NCBI GenBank assembly: GCA_040285745.1
Contig: JAUFOR010000004.1
Span: 620,001 to 684,000 of the forward strand
Direction: 5' to 3'
DNA length: 64,000 nucleotides
Origin: Barthelona sp. PCE
Lineage: Eukaryota > Metamonada: BaSk clade
A program made the translations under genes and the position numbers. The notes below the pieces were generated by a model, which was given only the letters and a program-made list of their open reading frames with translations, searched no databases and was not told the DNA's origin. Within the stretch, counting starts at the first letter, position 1; each line of letters starts with the position of its first letter. Below, piece after piece: positions 37,196 through 45,702 of this stretch.

Positions 37196-38371
37196 ATGTC
37201 ACACGAAACCGTCATCAAGGACATGGTTGCAATGAGCGGTTATGGTGTTTTCGAAGGTCAGCCAGAGATATATACTGCTCTTCTCGATTCTCTCTCTGAG
37301 TACACAAAATGTCTTATCAATGATGCAGAAAAACTGTCTAACAACATTGGGCTTCAAGAATTAACTCCAACTGCTGTTAACATGGCTTTAAAATGTCGTG
37401 GTGATTCTCAGATTCTCGGATACGAAGAGGATCATATTTTAGACCACAAATCCATCGATGTTGGACAAAAACTCTACTTCCAGAAGAACACAGTGCGTTC
37501 TTTAACAAACCAAGTTTTTGTTGCCGAACCACCATTGCAGCTCAGGATGAGCTGGTTGGCAGTTGACGGCGTGGTTCCAAAAGCGAGCTACAACGTTGTT
37601 GGTGAGCTTGATGATCAAATGGAAGAGGTTGTTTCGAAGGATGGATCAACTATACTTCGACTTCCAGTTCCTCACACACTCAGTCTCCAGGAAATAGAAC
37701 TATTTGACACCATTAGAAATGCTATATTACCTCTACAGAATGATACAGAGGATGACTTTCTGGAATCAGTGTGCCTGTGCATGGAAACTGAACCTATCGT
37801 CGCGCAACTCCTCCCATACATCATTTCGGACACGGAAAAGGCTGTGTATACTGAAATGGAAAGCACAACTATGTCGTTTGACTTCATTGGTCGCGTGACC
37901 CGCGTTTTAGAATCTATCTGCCGTTCATCGATTTTGGATCCATTGCCACACATCAATTCGCTCATTCCACTATGCACAAGCATTTTGCTCAATTACACTA
38001 TTGCTGAACAAGTACCTGATGTTGCTGAAAAATGTAGAGATGTTATCGTTCAGTTATGTACAAAATTAGAAATTATTCCCTTATATGTGAGTTATTTAAC
38101 AGAAGTTTTTAAAAAGAATATAAGTGTAATTCCTTTGCTTTGTTATGCCCTTCAGCCATTTGGCAACGATGCATTCTTACACGTGTTTGTGCGCGATGGA
38201 AGACTGAATTTGCTCTTCGATCATAGTATGAAAGACTCTATTCTATCTATTGATGAGGAACTTTTGACTGTGTTTACAAATTTTGAGGAGAGTGCTCTTG
38301 CTGAACTTGTAGCGTGTTGTAAGAAACACCCAAAGGGAAGTAATCTGATCAGATTGATTGAGAAGAACTAA
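37196..38371 (+). CDS. TAF6: Transcription initiation factor TFIID/SAGA subunit TAF6
   Basis: 391 residues. The N-terminal ~70 form the histone fold (CLINDAEKLSNNIGLQELTP, TAVNMALKCRGDSQILGYEE), which pairs with TAF9 in other organisms. Next is the family linker PLQLRMSWLAVDGVVP, matching the conserved HWLaieGvqP region. The remaining ~200 residues are helical, as in the HEAT-repeat C-terminal domain. Shorter than animal TAF6 (over 600), mostly by loss of the tail. The start is 63 bp after the RSP4/6 stop, same strand. With ENY2 nearby it suggests that SAGA- and TFIID-type complexes exist here. Confidence 0.87.
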   Translation: MSHETVIKDMVAMSGYGVFEGQPEIYTALLDSLSEYTKCLINDAEKLSNNIGLQELTPTAVNMALKCRGDSQILGYEEDHILDHKSIDVGQKLYFQKNTVRSLTNQVFVAEPPLQLRMSWLAVDGVVPKASYNVVGELDDQMEEVVSKDGSTILRLPVPHTLSLQEIELFDTIRNAILPLQNDTEDDFLESVCLCMETEPIVAQLLPYIISDTEKAVYTEMESTTMSFDFIGRVTRVLESICRSSILDPLPHINSLIPLCTSILLNYTIAEQVPDVAEKCRDVIVQLCTKLEIIPLYVSYLTEVFKKNISVIPLLCYALQPFGNDAFLHVFVRDGRLNLLFDHSMKDSILSIDEELLTVFTNFEESALAELVACCKKHPKGSNLIRLIEKN

Positions 38372-38539
38372 CCATCGATTTTTCAGTAAAATATCGTACT
38401 GTTACATAACGAAGCATCATAATTATGACTAATTTATAGTATTTATTACATCATAAACTGCTTGTTTGCTATTAACCTTTTTCCGTTTAAATTGGAATAC
38501 GTGTGTTTGATATTTTTAAACATTGCATCACGAAGGCTT

Positions 38540-38694
38540 CGGGAAGTGGCCTAAAACCTTTTTCTTTTTGAAAAAGGTAAGAAAAACCGTATCGGGTCCT
38601 ACGGACACCTACTACACATGACGGTTCGCTTCGTCCCCCTCCGCTGTTTACTACCTCAAGTATAAAGTCTGAAGGCTAGCGCCTGTATGTCACC
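38540..38694 (-). repeat. Modular intergenic element, B1 copy
   Basis: 155 bp reverse complement of 4504-4655 in the full copy: all of unit B1 plus only the last ~20 bases of B2. Very high identity, differing mainly in the T-run. B1 reads on the minus strand, with an ACCGT/ACGGT stem enclosing GTCC(gta)GGAC, then a T-run (38577-38588). It lies about 170 bp after the TAF6 stop. Confidence 0.8.
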
Positions 38695-39056
38695 CTATCA
38701 ATATTGAAATACTATAAACTTTCAGATGTATGGACTTCCAAACTTAATTCTCTGTAAAGAGTCTGTTTACTCTCCCTAACTACCCGTTAACATGGATGAG
38801 ACCCTGGAAGAAAATCATGCATCACAGCTTCTTTGATCCTTAACAACATAAATTTCAATGTAAAAAAATTGATGTTTGAAAAGACTAGATTTCCTATCTA
38901 AATTAGAATTTTGCATCTAGTAAAATCGTAAAACTGGATCTTTGTGAGTTTAATATCTCCCTCAGCACGTGTATTGTACAAAATGAAGAAACTGAAAGCG
39001 TTAAAGTAACTCTCTCCCTATTCTTCTTACCGTTTCTTTTTACAACACGTAATCAC
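38695..39056. other. Intergenic region upstream of the penta-EF-hand gene
   Basis: 362 bp AT-rich. No coding frame. One loose inverted repeat CTAGAT/ATCTAG at about 38885-38920. A pyrimidine-rich tract lies just before the ATG. Confidence 0.4.
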
Positions 39057-39650
39057 ATGCAACACGGTTACCAACCTGGTTTTGATCCAAGAGGCATTGC
39101 ACAGAATTACATTACTAGTAGTGGTATGCCCTTTCAACAGAGAATGAATGCATTATTCGCTGCTGCTGATATACAACGAGATGGATTCTTGAGTGTCACG
39201 GAAGTTCAGCGTTCTTTTGCTCAAGGAGCATCAGCAGTTTCTATTAGCATTGAGGCCTCAAAATCTCTGATGCGATTATTTGACTCACCCAACGCTCCCG
39301 GCCAGGGTGTGATTGACCAGTCAGAGTTCATTATGTTGAATGCCTTTGTTGAGTCACTTCGCATGGTGTATGCAAATTACGCTGGTAACATTAGCGCCCC
39401 TGCCATGAATGCACAAAGCATGCAACCTGCGCTTGCATCTCTTGGCCTTGTGCTTACTCCTGTTTCAGTCCAAAACTTAGTGAGGATTTTTGCTAGCAGC
39501 AATCCAACAGTAGTTACATATCTTCAATTCTTGGAGATTTGTATCCACACTGCGCTTTGTCTTTCTTTACATACACGTTTTGCTGGTGGTAGCGAACGTG
39601 CTTCTCTTTCAGCTGATCAAATGCTTGCATTTTCTCTTTTCTTTAAGTAA
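39057..39650 (+). CDS. Penta-EF-hand calcium-binding protein
   Basis: 197 residues. The Gly/Pro/Gln-containing N-terminus is short (MQHGYQPGFDPRGIAQNYI). One canonical calcium loop is clear: DIQRDGFLSVTE, with D, Q, D, S and E at ligand positions. Further EF-hand-like helices (LMRLFDSPNAPGQGVIDQSE, LVRIFASSNPTVVTYLQFLE) have degenerate loops, and the end lacks an obvious tail. Overall order resembles the ALG-2/peflin/sorcin group, which links calcium to membrane trafficking and calpains. A calpain-7-like protease is also in the window, but no link is shown. Confidence 0.75.
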   Translation: MQHGYQPGFDPRGIAQNYITSSGMPFQQRMNALFAAADIQRDGFLSVTEVQRSFAQGASAVSISIEASKSLMRLFDSPNAPGQGVIDQSEFIMLNAFVESLRMVYANYAGNISAPAMNAQSMQPALASLGLVLTPVSVQNLVRIFASSNPTVVTYLQFLEICIHTALCLSLHTRFAGGSERASLSADQMLAFSLFFK

Positions 39651-39732
39651 TGTTATATTGTAAATATCTAGATTGTTGTCTTGAATGGCAATTAGAGAGA
39701 AAAGTCTTAGTTGAACACAATATAGTGTGCAA

Positions 39733-41127
39733 ATGATGAACATTATGAAACTAAAGCAAATAGCAGGCAAAAATTTGTTTTGCTTTTTCTACATGCTTTC
39801 TTCAGCACAAAACCCGTTATTCAGAGCCTTAAGGGATCTAATAAGCTTGAAAAGGGCAAAAAAATGCTCAGATCGTCGAGATGTTTTGTCTTCAATCGAT
39901 TTACTGACTTCTAACGCACAACATCTACGCAAGCTACCCAGTGGGCCAATGCAGAGTTTCAGAAGGGCTTTAAAGTCAACAGGCATTTCCTTTGATGAAG
40001 AAAACCGTGAAATTATACATGTCGTTGGAACAAAGGGAAAAGGATCCACAGTAGCTTTTGCTGATTCGCTGTTAACTGAGGCTGGCTGTTCGACGGTCGC
40101 ATTCACAAGTCCCCATGTTCAGTCAGTTTATGAACGAATCACTTTTAACGGTAAACAGGATCATAAGAAGTTCAATTCTGCGTTCTTTAGTGTATGGGAC
40201 AAGTGTATTAACGCTCCAGAGTTTAAAATTAGTGAAGATGAAGTTTGGTTACCACCATTTTTCCACTTCATGAGTTTGGTGGGATTGGAAGCTGCAAAAC
40301 AACAGCATGCTGATTATCTCCTCCTAGAGGCAGGCATAGGTGCGAAAAACGATGTAACTAACTTGTGCAAACCAGCTGCTGTTGGTCTAACGCAAGTTGA
40401 CCTTGATCACACTGAAATTTTTGGCAGTGAGATTGACGACATCCTTGATGACAAGAAGATGGCAATCAAGAAAAATGTACCGGTGTATTGTGCAGATCAA
40501 GATGAGCATATTTTAAATGTGTACAAGAAGCAAGCAAAAGATGTTGGTACATCATTGCAAGTGATCAAACCCCATTCGCACTGCTATGAATATGGAATCC
40601 CAGGTCCAGTTTCTTCTCAAAATTCAGCATTGGCTCAGGCTCTTGTAGAAGAAGTTTTAGGCCGTCCTTTAGAGATTTCTGAGCTTGAAAACGGGTTCAG
40701 TAAGACGTTTTTACCCAGTAGGTTTCATAAATTAGTCTATCCAAACAATACTTTTTTTGTTGATGGAGCACATTGTCCTATTGCAATGAAAGCCTGTTCT
40801 CAATGGTTTAGGACACAGAGAGACATGAATAGGGAGAGCGCACTGCTTGTAGGATTGACTGGAGATCGTACAAAACATGCAAGGGAAGTATTTGAACCAC
40901 TTTTTGCTCTCAACAGTTTTGATCATGTTTTCTGCACAAATAGAGAACTGAGGCCAATTCTTGAAGAGTTAAGCGGAAAGCCTGTTGAATTCGTACGCGT
41001 TGTACGTTCAGTAGTTAAGGGACCACTTCAGAACTGTGACATCTTAGTAACAGGTTCATTGCATCTTGCAGGAGAGGGTTTAAATCATATCACCGATTAC
41101 GGAACTGTACCCCCTATTAACAAATAA
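39733..41127 (+). CDS. FPGS: Folylpolyglutamate synthase / dihydrofolate synthase family (FolC)
   Basis: Adds glutamate to folates so they are retained and used in one-carbon metabolism. 464 residues. The ATP loop is VVGTKGKGSTVAF (near residue 99), followed by SPHVQSVYERITFNG. The Mur-ligase centre reads EAGIGAKNDVTN, then QVDLDHTEIFG and KKMAIKK. The C-terminal domain has FVDGAHCPIAMKAC and LLVGLTGDR. The N-terminal ~30 residues before the conserved helix (MMNIMKLKQIAGKNLFCFFY) are hydrophobic and basic, so an organelle-directed form is possible. A shorter start at MLSSAQNP is also available. Folate polyglutamation is not general in anaerobic protists, so its presence is informative. Confidence 0.9.
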   Translation: MMNIMKLKQIAGKNLFCFFYMLSSAQNPLFRALRDLISLKRAKKCSDRRDVLSSIDLLTSNAQHLRKLPSGPMQSFRRALKSTGISFDEENREIIHVVGTKGKGSTVAFADSLLTEAGCSTVAFTSPHVQSVYERITFNGKQDHKKFNSAFFSVWDKCINAPEFKISEDEVWLPPFFHFMSLVGLEAAKQQHADYLLLEAGIGAKNDVTNLCKPAAVGLTQVDLDHTEIFGSEIDDILDDKKMAIKKNVPVYCADQDEHILNVYKKQAKDVGTSLQVIKPHSHCYEYGIPGPVSSQNSALAQALVEEVLGRPLEISELENGFSKTFLPSRFHKLVYPNNTFFVDGAHCPIAMKACSQWFRTQRDMNRESALLVGLTGDRTKHAREVFEPLFALNSFDHVFCTNRELRPILEELSGKPVEFVRVVRSVVKGPLQNCDILVTGSLHLAGEGLNHITDYGTVPPINK

Positions 41128-41802
41128 TTGTAAATATCCTTGTGAGAGGTTCAATAACACTGTAAGGATGCACAAATGCTGGTAGTTTCTGTACAGTAGC
41201 TAAAAACTGCTGTTAGATTGAATATGGTGTTGATATTAACAAACTCTCTTTACTTGTGGTGAAAACATTTCCAACTTTTTTTCTTTGTGCTTACACTGTA
41301 AGAACAAAAAAGTGTAGTTCGGCAACATGAGATCAATTTTCCATCATAGATCATACTTCGTAGACTGTGTAAATCCTTAAACAAAATTTTTTATGAAAAA
41401 ATGATGCGGAATGCTAAAATCAATGCGTCATCTCAACAAACATAGCCCCGGTGCAAAATACTCCAACCTACAATAGTAAATGTTAAATGGCAAAAACGTA
41501 AAAGGGAGGAAAAAACTCAAATGAGTTTACCGCGAGTTTTATTTTTGCAAATGGTAATGATAGAGGTCAAACGGATTTTCAACATATACTCGAATCGAAT
41601 ATGGTGTGCAATTATTGTCAAAACACATGAAGATAAAATACTATTCAATTGTTCAAGTAATAGTAAAATTGGATCCTCCAAACATGAAAGTGAAAAGCTA
41701 TGATACCCCATCAAATTCTTTAAACCCACTTTCATCATCACTTTCAACCAGTAAAGAATGTTGTATTGATCATCGGGTTCAGATTTTATATTATCAAACA
41801 AA
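41128..41802. other. Intergenic region, no supported gene
   Basis: AT-rich. Overlapping short frames on both strands (about 41517-41881) lack family signals and clear starts. A minus-strand acidic stretch VESDDESGFKEFDGVS before a stop at about 41701 looks protein-like, but I cannot connect it to an upstream exon. Confidence 0.35.
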
Positions 41803-42172
41803 TTACTTGATGTTCGCTTCCTGGGTTACAAAAAAGTTGAGATCATCAGCTATTATATGGAAATCACGGGAATCCACATAAATCAAACCCATTTGACTTT
41901 GCTTGCTGGTATACTTGCCAAATGGAGTAACTGCTGATCTTGGTAAAAAACCATCACGATTGCCAGGTTCCATGGTTGCAATATGGTTTTTGAATAATTT
42001 TAAAAGCACTTTTGTGCAATTCATCTTCCTTTCTTCAATTTCGTCAACAACATTATTCATAATTCTTTAACAAAGCTTCTTCATGCGTAACTTTATCGTA
42101 CTTTTTCTTGTGCTTCAAGATTTCTTCTAAATCTTCATTAACATGTTCAATGAACTGAATTTTCGCTGACAT
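41803..42172 (-). CDS. Small gene, structure uncertain (two frames or short intron)
   Basis: Two minus-strand frames meet here. One starts at 42172 (MSAKIQFIEHVNEDLEEILK, coiled-coil-like) and stops at 42053. The other begins by ATG at 42060 and runs to 41803 (NCTKVLLKLFKNHIATMEPG, ending VTQEANIK). They overlap by 8 bp in different frames. A 37 nt segment with GTACGA at its start and AAAG at its end would join them in frame, but that acceptor does not match the TAG ends of the other introns. Alternatives are two small genes or a frameshifted relic. No family recognised. Confidence 0.35.
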
Positions 42173-42416
42173 GTTGATCTACTGAGATTTAAATGTGCAT
42201 ATAAAGAAAAGCTGGTATATTTAACGTGAGAATTTGGAAATCTTTGCCTGAAAAACGAAAGAAACAATTTTACACGCTTTAGCAGCAGACTTAATAAATA
42301 TCAAACCTACCCGTACATTTTGGTGACTAGCATATTCAGCATGTGTTGTCATTTTAAGAAAGAGAGCATTTGTGCATCCTTAAACACTGTTTTATTTTTT
42401 GTAACTCTTTCAAACA

Positions 42417-42758
42417 ATGAATCCACAAAATTCAAACACAAACGCGGGAGCCAACGATAATGGCGAGCGAAAACAACGAATGAGGTCAGCAATTATGGGA
42501 GCACTTGTTGAAACAGGAGAAACCTCAAATTTAAGGGATTTAACACGTAGTTGGCTGGTTGAAGAAGGTTGGCACAACAAACTGAAGGAGCATTGTCTGT
42601 ATATAATCAACCAGAAGGGTGTTGAAAACATTGGCGTAGATGAACTCATTCAAGAAGTATCTCCAATGGCTCGAGAAATGGTACCAGACCGTCTGAGAGA
42701 TCAACTAGTACAGAATGTGAGAGAATTCTTAGAGAAAAACCAGAATTTAATGCAGTAA
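42417..42758 (+). CDS. ENY2: ENY2/Sus1 transcription and mRNA export factor
   Basis: Small helical subunit shared by the SAGA deubiquitinase module and the TREX-2 export complex at the nuclear pore. 113 residues, close to the usual ~100. Conserved blocks: RMRSAIMGALVETGE, LRDLTRSWLVEEGWHNKLKE, HCLYIINQKGVENIGVDELI, and VSPMAREMVPDRLRDQLVQN followed by VREFL. The first ~20 residues are a polar extension. The stop is 45 bp from the stop of convergent CFAP52. Confidence 0.92.
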   Translation: MNPQNSNTNAGANDNGERKQRMRSAIMGALVETGETSNLRDLTRSWLVEEGWHNKLKEHCLYIINQKGVENIGVDELIQEVSPMAREMVPDRLRDQLVQNVREFLEKNQNLMQ

Positions 42759-42803
42759 TCCAAATTAAAAGAAAATAGTTTAATTTTACACAAATAAACA
42801 CAA

Positions 42804-44673
42804 CTAAAGTTTCCAGACAATGACAGCTCCATCATTACCACCAGAAACAATGTATTTACCATTAGGTGTGAAACGTACAACGTTAATACCTTCTGAATGG
42901 GCAGAACCAACATATTTAATGTCAGCACTATCGTAATCAATGACATAAACGTTACTATCTGTTCCACCAAAGACAAAATCTTCTTCAGTGTGATCAAAAT
43001 GCAACGAGGTCAAAGCGGTTGGTACCTTGAGCTCTCTAATAATAGATCCGTTGTAAGCATCATAATATATCAGTCTCTGATCGCTTGTTCCACAAACAAT
43101 ATGACCCTCTGTAGCACCGTAAGAAACAGTCTCAAAGAAAGTTGATTCTAACATAGTGATGCGACGAGACAATCTGGTCATATCCCAGACAACACAAGAT
43201 CCATCTGCAGAAGTTGAGACGGCCTCCAATTCATCAGAACGAAGTGTGAGATCGGTGATTCTTCCTGAATGTTCCTTTAATTCAGCAACAAAAGTTTGTA
43301 CATGACGAGATACTCTCCAAACACGAACAGAACCCTTTGAACCGCCTGAAAGCAACAAATCACCTGAATTAAATCCTGCGCATACTGCAGTGACTTCCTC
43401 ATGGGCATCATTGATTGTCCAAAGAAGTTTACCACTCTTGGGACCGAACGCACGAATCTTTCCATCAGACCAGCCGGAGATGATTGCGGAACTGTCACAT
43501 GTGAACGTGAGACAGAGACAACGCTCATTAGGTACCATGATACGAATCAATTCTGCACCAGTATGTAAGTTGCACAACCTGATCTGTTCAGCACATGAGG
43601 TAGCAAAGATATCACTAAAACCAGGAGCGAAAGCAATTCCACTGATAGCAGTAGTGTTGGAAGTTAATGTGAGCTCAGGCTCAAATTCCATTCTTGTCGT
43701 TGCGTATTGAACAGGAAGGGTGTAGATGTTACCAATCGATGTACCGACAATGATCTTGTTGCCTAACTGCAAAATATTATGGACTCCACCATATACATTC
43801 AGTGTCTTTGATGCAATACGCTTGTTTGTTTGCATATTAACTACTGATATTTCACCTGCGCCTGATCCGATAACGAGCTTACCATCAATGTGATGAATGG
43901 AAGTAATACCCTTGGCAAGTTTCGCCTTTTGAATTGCAGTTGAAGATAGTACCTTTGTCTCAACGTTGACTTTGAAAAGATCACCTGTTCTTGTACCAAG
44001 GTAAAGATAACGATCAGCTGCGTCGAGATAACAACATAAGTAGTCACGGACGTTGCTGCCCAATTGAACAGCCTCACCACGAAGCTTATGGTTGTTCTTA
44101 TCGAATGACCAGTGAATAATACGTTTGTTACCATATGTAAGGAACTTGTGACAGTCTTCATTGAAGAATGTAATACCGCGCATGAGTTCACCACCAACAG
44201 AATTACCAGCAATAGCTTGATAAGTGTTTAGATCCCAAACAGCACAATATAAGTCGTCTCTACCGCCAACTGTTGCGATAAACTCATCGTTGTGGCTGAA
44301 TGCGATGCTCTTAACATCACCCTTGTGCAAAGAAAGACGAGTAATCTCGGTTCCAGTTTCGAAATCCCAAATGATAACATCCGCGGTGAATCCAATGTGT
44401 GTCTTCTGGCCACTCGCAATGAGAGTACCTGTCTTTGACAAAGCCATACATGAAATTTCGTTATCATGACCCTTTAGCATTTTGATTTCATTTGTGATGG
44501 TGTTCTTGATGATGATGTTAGCTCCCACGGGATAAATGAGGTGTGTCTGATCCGGGTGAGCAATGGTTGACTTCGGAACGTATCCTAGGTGTAAGTAAAT
44601 TGAATCATCGCGTTTATGCAAAGAATTTCATACCGCTGTACCCAATTAAGTGCTTGATTGCAATAGGTTCCAT
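42804..44673 (-). CDS. CFAP52: CFAP52 (WDR16) axonemal WD-repeat protein, two exons
   Basis: Microtubule inner protein and flagellar motility factor with two seven-bladed propellers. Exons 44673-44634 and 44584-42804 give 606 residues. The junction rebuilds the family start MEPIAIKHLIGYSG, then YVPKSTIAHPDQTHLIYPVG, which parallels animal CFAP52. Without the intron the first exon is lost and no ATG exists. The next blade has LKGHDNEISCMALSKTGTLI, ASGQKTHIGFTADVIIWD and LSLHKGDVKSIAFSHND, all CFAP52-specific. WD repeats continue to the end (GKYIVSGGNDGAVIVWKL). Divergent from the next gene with about 100 bp between starts. Confidence 0.95.
44585..44633 (-). other. Spliceosomal intron (49 nt)
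   Basis: Donor GTATGA, acceptor end TTTACTTACACCTAG. It splits a glycine codon (phase 1) in LIGYSGYVPK. Supported by family conservation on both sides, the best-supported intron here. Confidence 0.9.
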
Positions 44674-44775
44674 TATAATACAGGCAAGACAACTACAGAA
44701 TATGTTGTAAGGAGGAGAAAACTATTTAACGAACGCTTTTCATCTTTCATCCTCTTTCAAACGCATCATCGCATC

Positions 44776-45699
44776 ATGTTGTTCCGAAACTCACAGTTCA
44801 ACCAAACAGTTCAAGAAAACATAGTTAGAGGAGATGCCAAGCTATTTGTCACCAACAGTGATGAACCAGACAGGATAAGGGGATATTTCGCAATCAACTC
44901 CGATGTGTATGGATTTACAGTTACAGTATCCGAGAAAATCTTTGAATTCACCAAGAAATTTACTTTTGGCGATTCTACACGAGTTATTGGTGCCAAATCG
45001 TTTTTATCTGGGCGAATTGCTTTTGTTGATGAGCACAAACACGTTATTTTGATCCGCAACGGTGTCATAACCGAGGTTACTGAACCTGAAGTTTCTACTT
45101 ATGATGTACACTTGTCAGTTTCTCAAAGGGGGACAATAGCTTTATTGGACCGCACAAACCGTACTTTAAGGATCATCAGCAGAGAAAGAGACACCGTACT
45201 TAGCTTGCCTAATGAAGTTTTCGTGTGTAGTTTTCATTTGGAAGATGCCTTCGTGATAGGCCGCGGGTTTTGTTGGTTTAAAAACGCATTCCATTCTCAT
45301 AACGTACAAGATGTTTTTTATTCGGTTTATAACGTTTCAGCCGAATGTCACCTAGTCGGTTCTTCAAACAATGCAATATATATCTTTACGACGGATAACT
45401 GCGGACTCACAAAGGGATCCAAGCTGCTCAAGTACGACACAGTTCTTGCAGCAGGTCTTTCAGGACATAGTAATACGTTACTTGTCACAGGATCAGTTTC
45501 TGATATCATCGGGTGTAGACTTGATAGGAATAGCACAAATAAGGTTGTGTGTATTGGGGAACAAATTCTTTTAGATAGTTTCGTGATTGGTGTGGATAGA
45601 TGTCATGATTATTTTATTGTTTTAACTCAAAAGAACTCGGTATATATAATCTCTGAATCTGAACTTCCTTCAATAGTACCTGGTAGTAGAAGACGTTAA
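44776..45699 (+). CDS. Beta-strand-rich hypothetical protein, possible propeller
   Basis: 307 residues from the ATG at 44776 (MLFRNSQFNQTVQENIVRGD). The frame is open further upstream without a good start and would run into the CFAP52 5' exon. Repeating hydrophobic beta-strands with GY, GR and GS turns (GRIAFVDEHKHVILIRNGVI, GTIALLDRTNRTLRIIS) suggest a WD- or RCC1-like propeller. It lacks WD or RCC1 signature residues. It ends in a basic SRRR. Function unknown. Its stop lies 3 bp from the stop of the P4-ATPase. Confidence 0.6.
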   Translation: MLFRNSQFNQTVQENIVRGDAKLFVTNSDEPDRIRGYFAINSDVYGFTVTVSEKIFEFTKKFTFGDSTRVIGAKSFLSGRIAFVDEHKHVILIRNGVITEVTEPEVSTYDVHLSVSQRGTIALLDRTNRTLRIISRERDTVLSLPNEVFVCSFHLEDAFVIGRGFCWFKNAFHSHNVQDVFYSVYNVSAECHLVGSSNNAIYIFTTDNCGLTKGSKLLKYDTVLAAGLSGHSNTLLVTGSVSDIIGCRLDRNSTNKVVCIGEQILLDSFVIGVDRCHDYFIVLTQKNSVYIISESELPSIVPGSRRR

Positions 45700-45702
45700 C
45701 TA

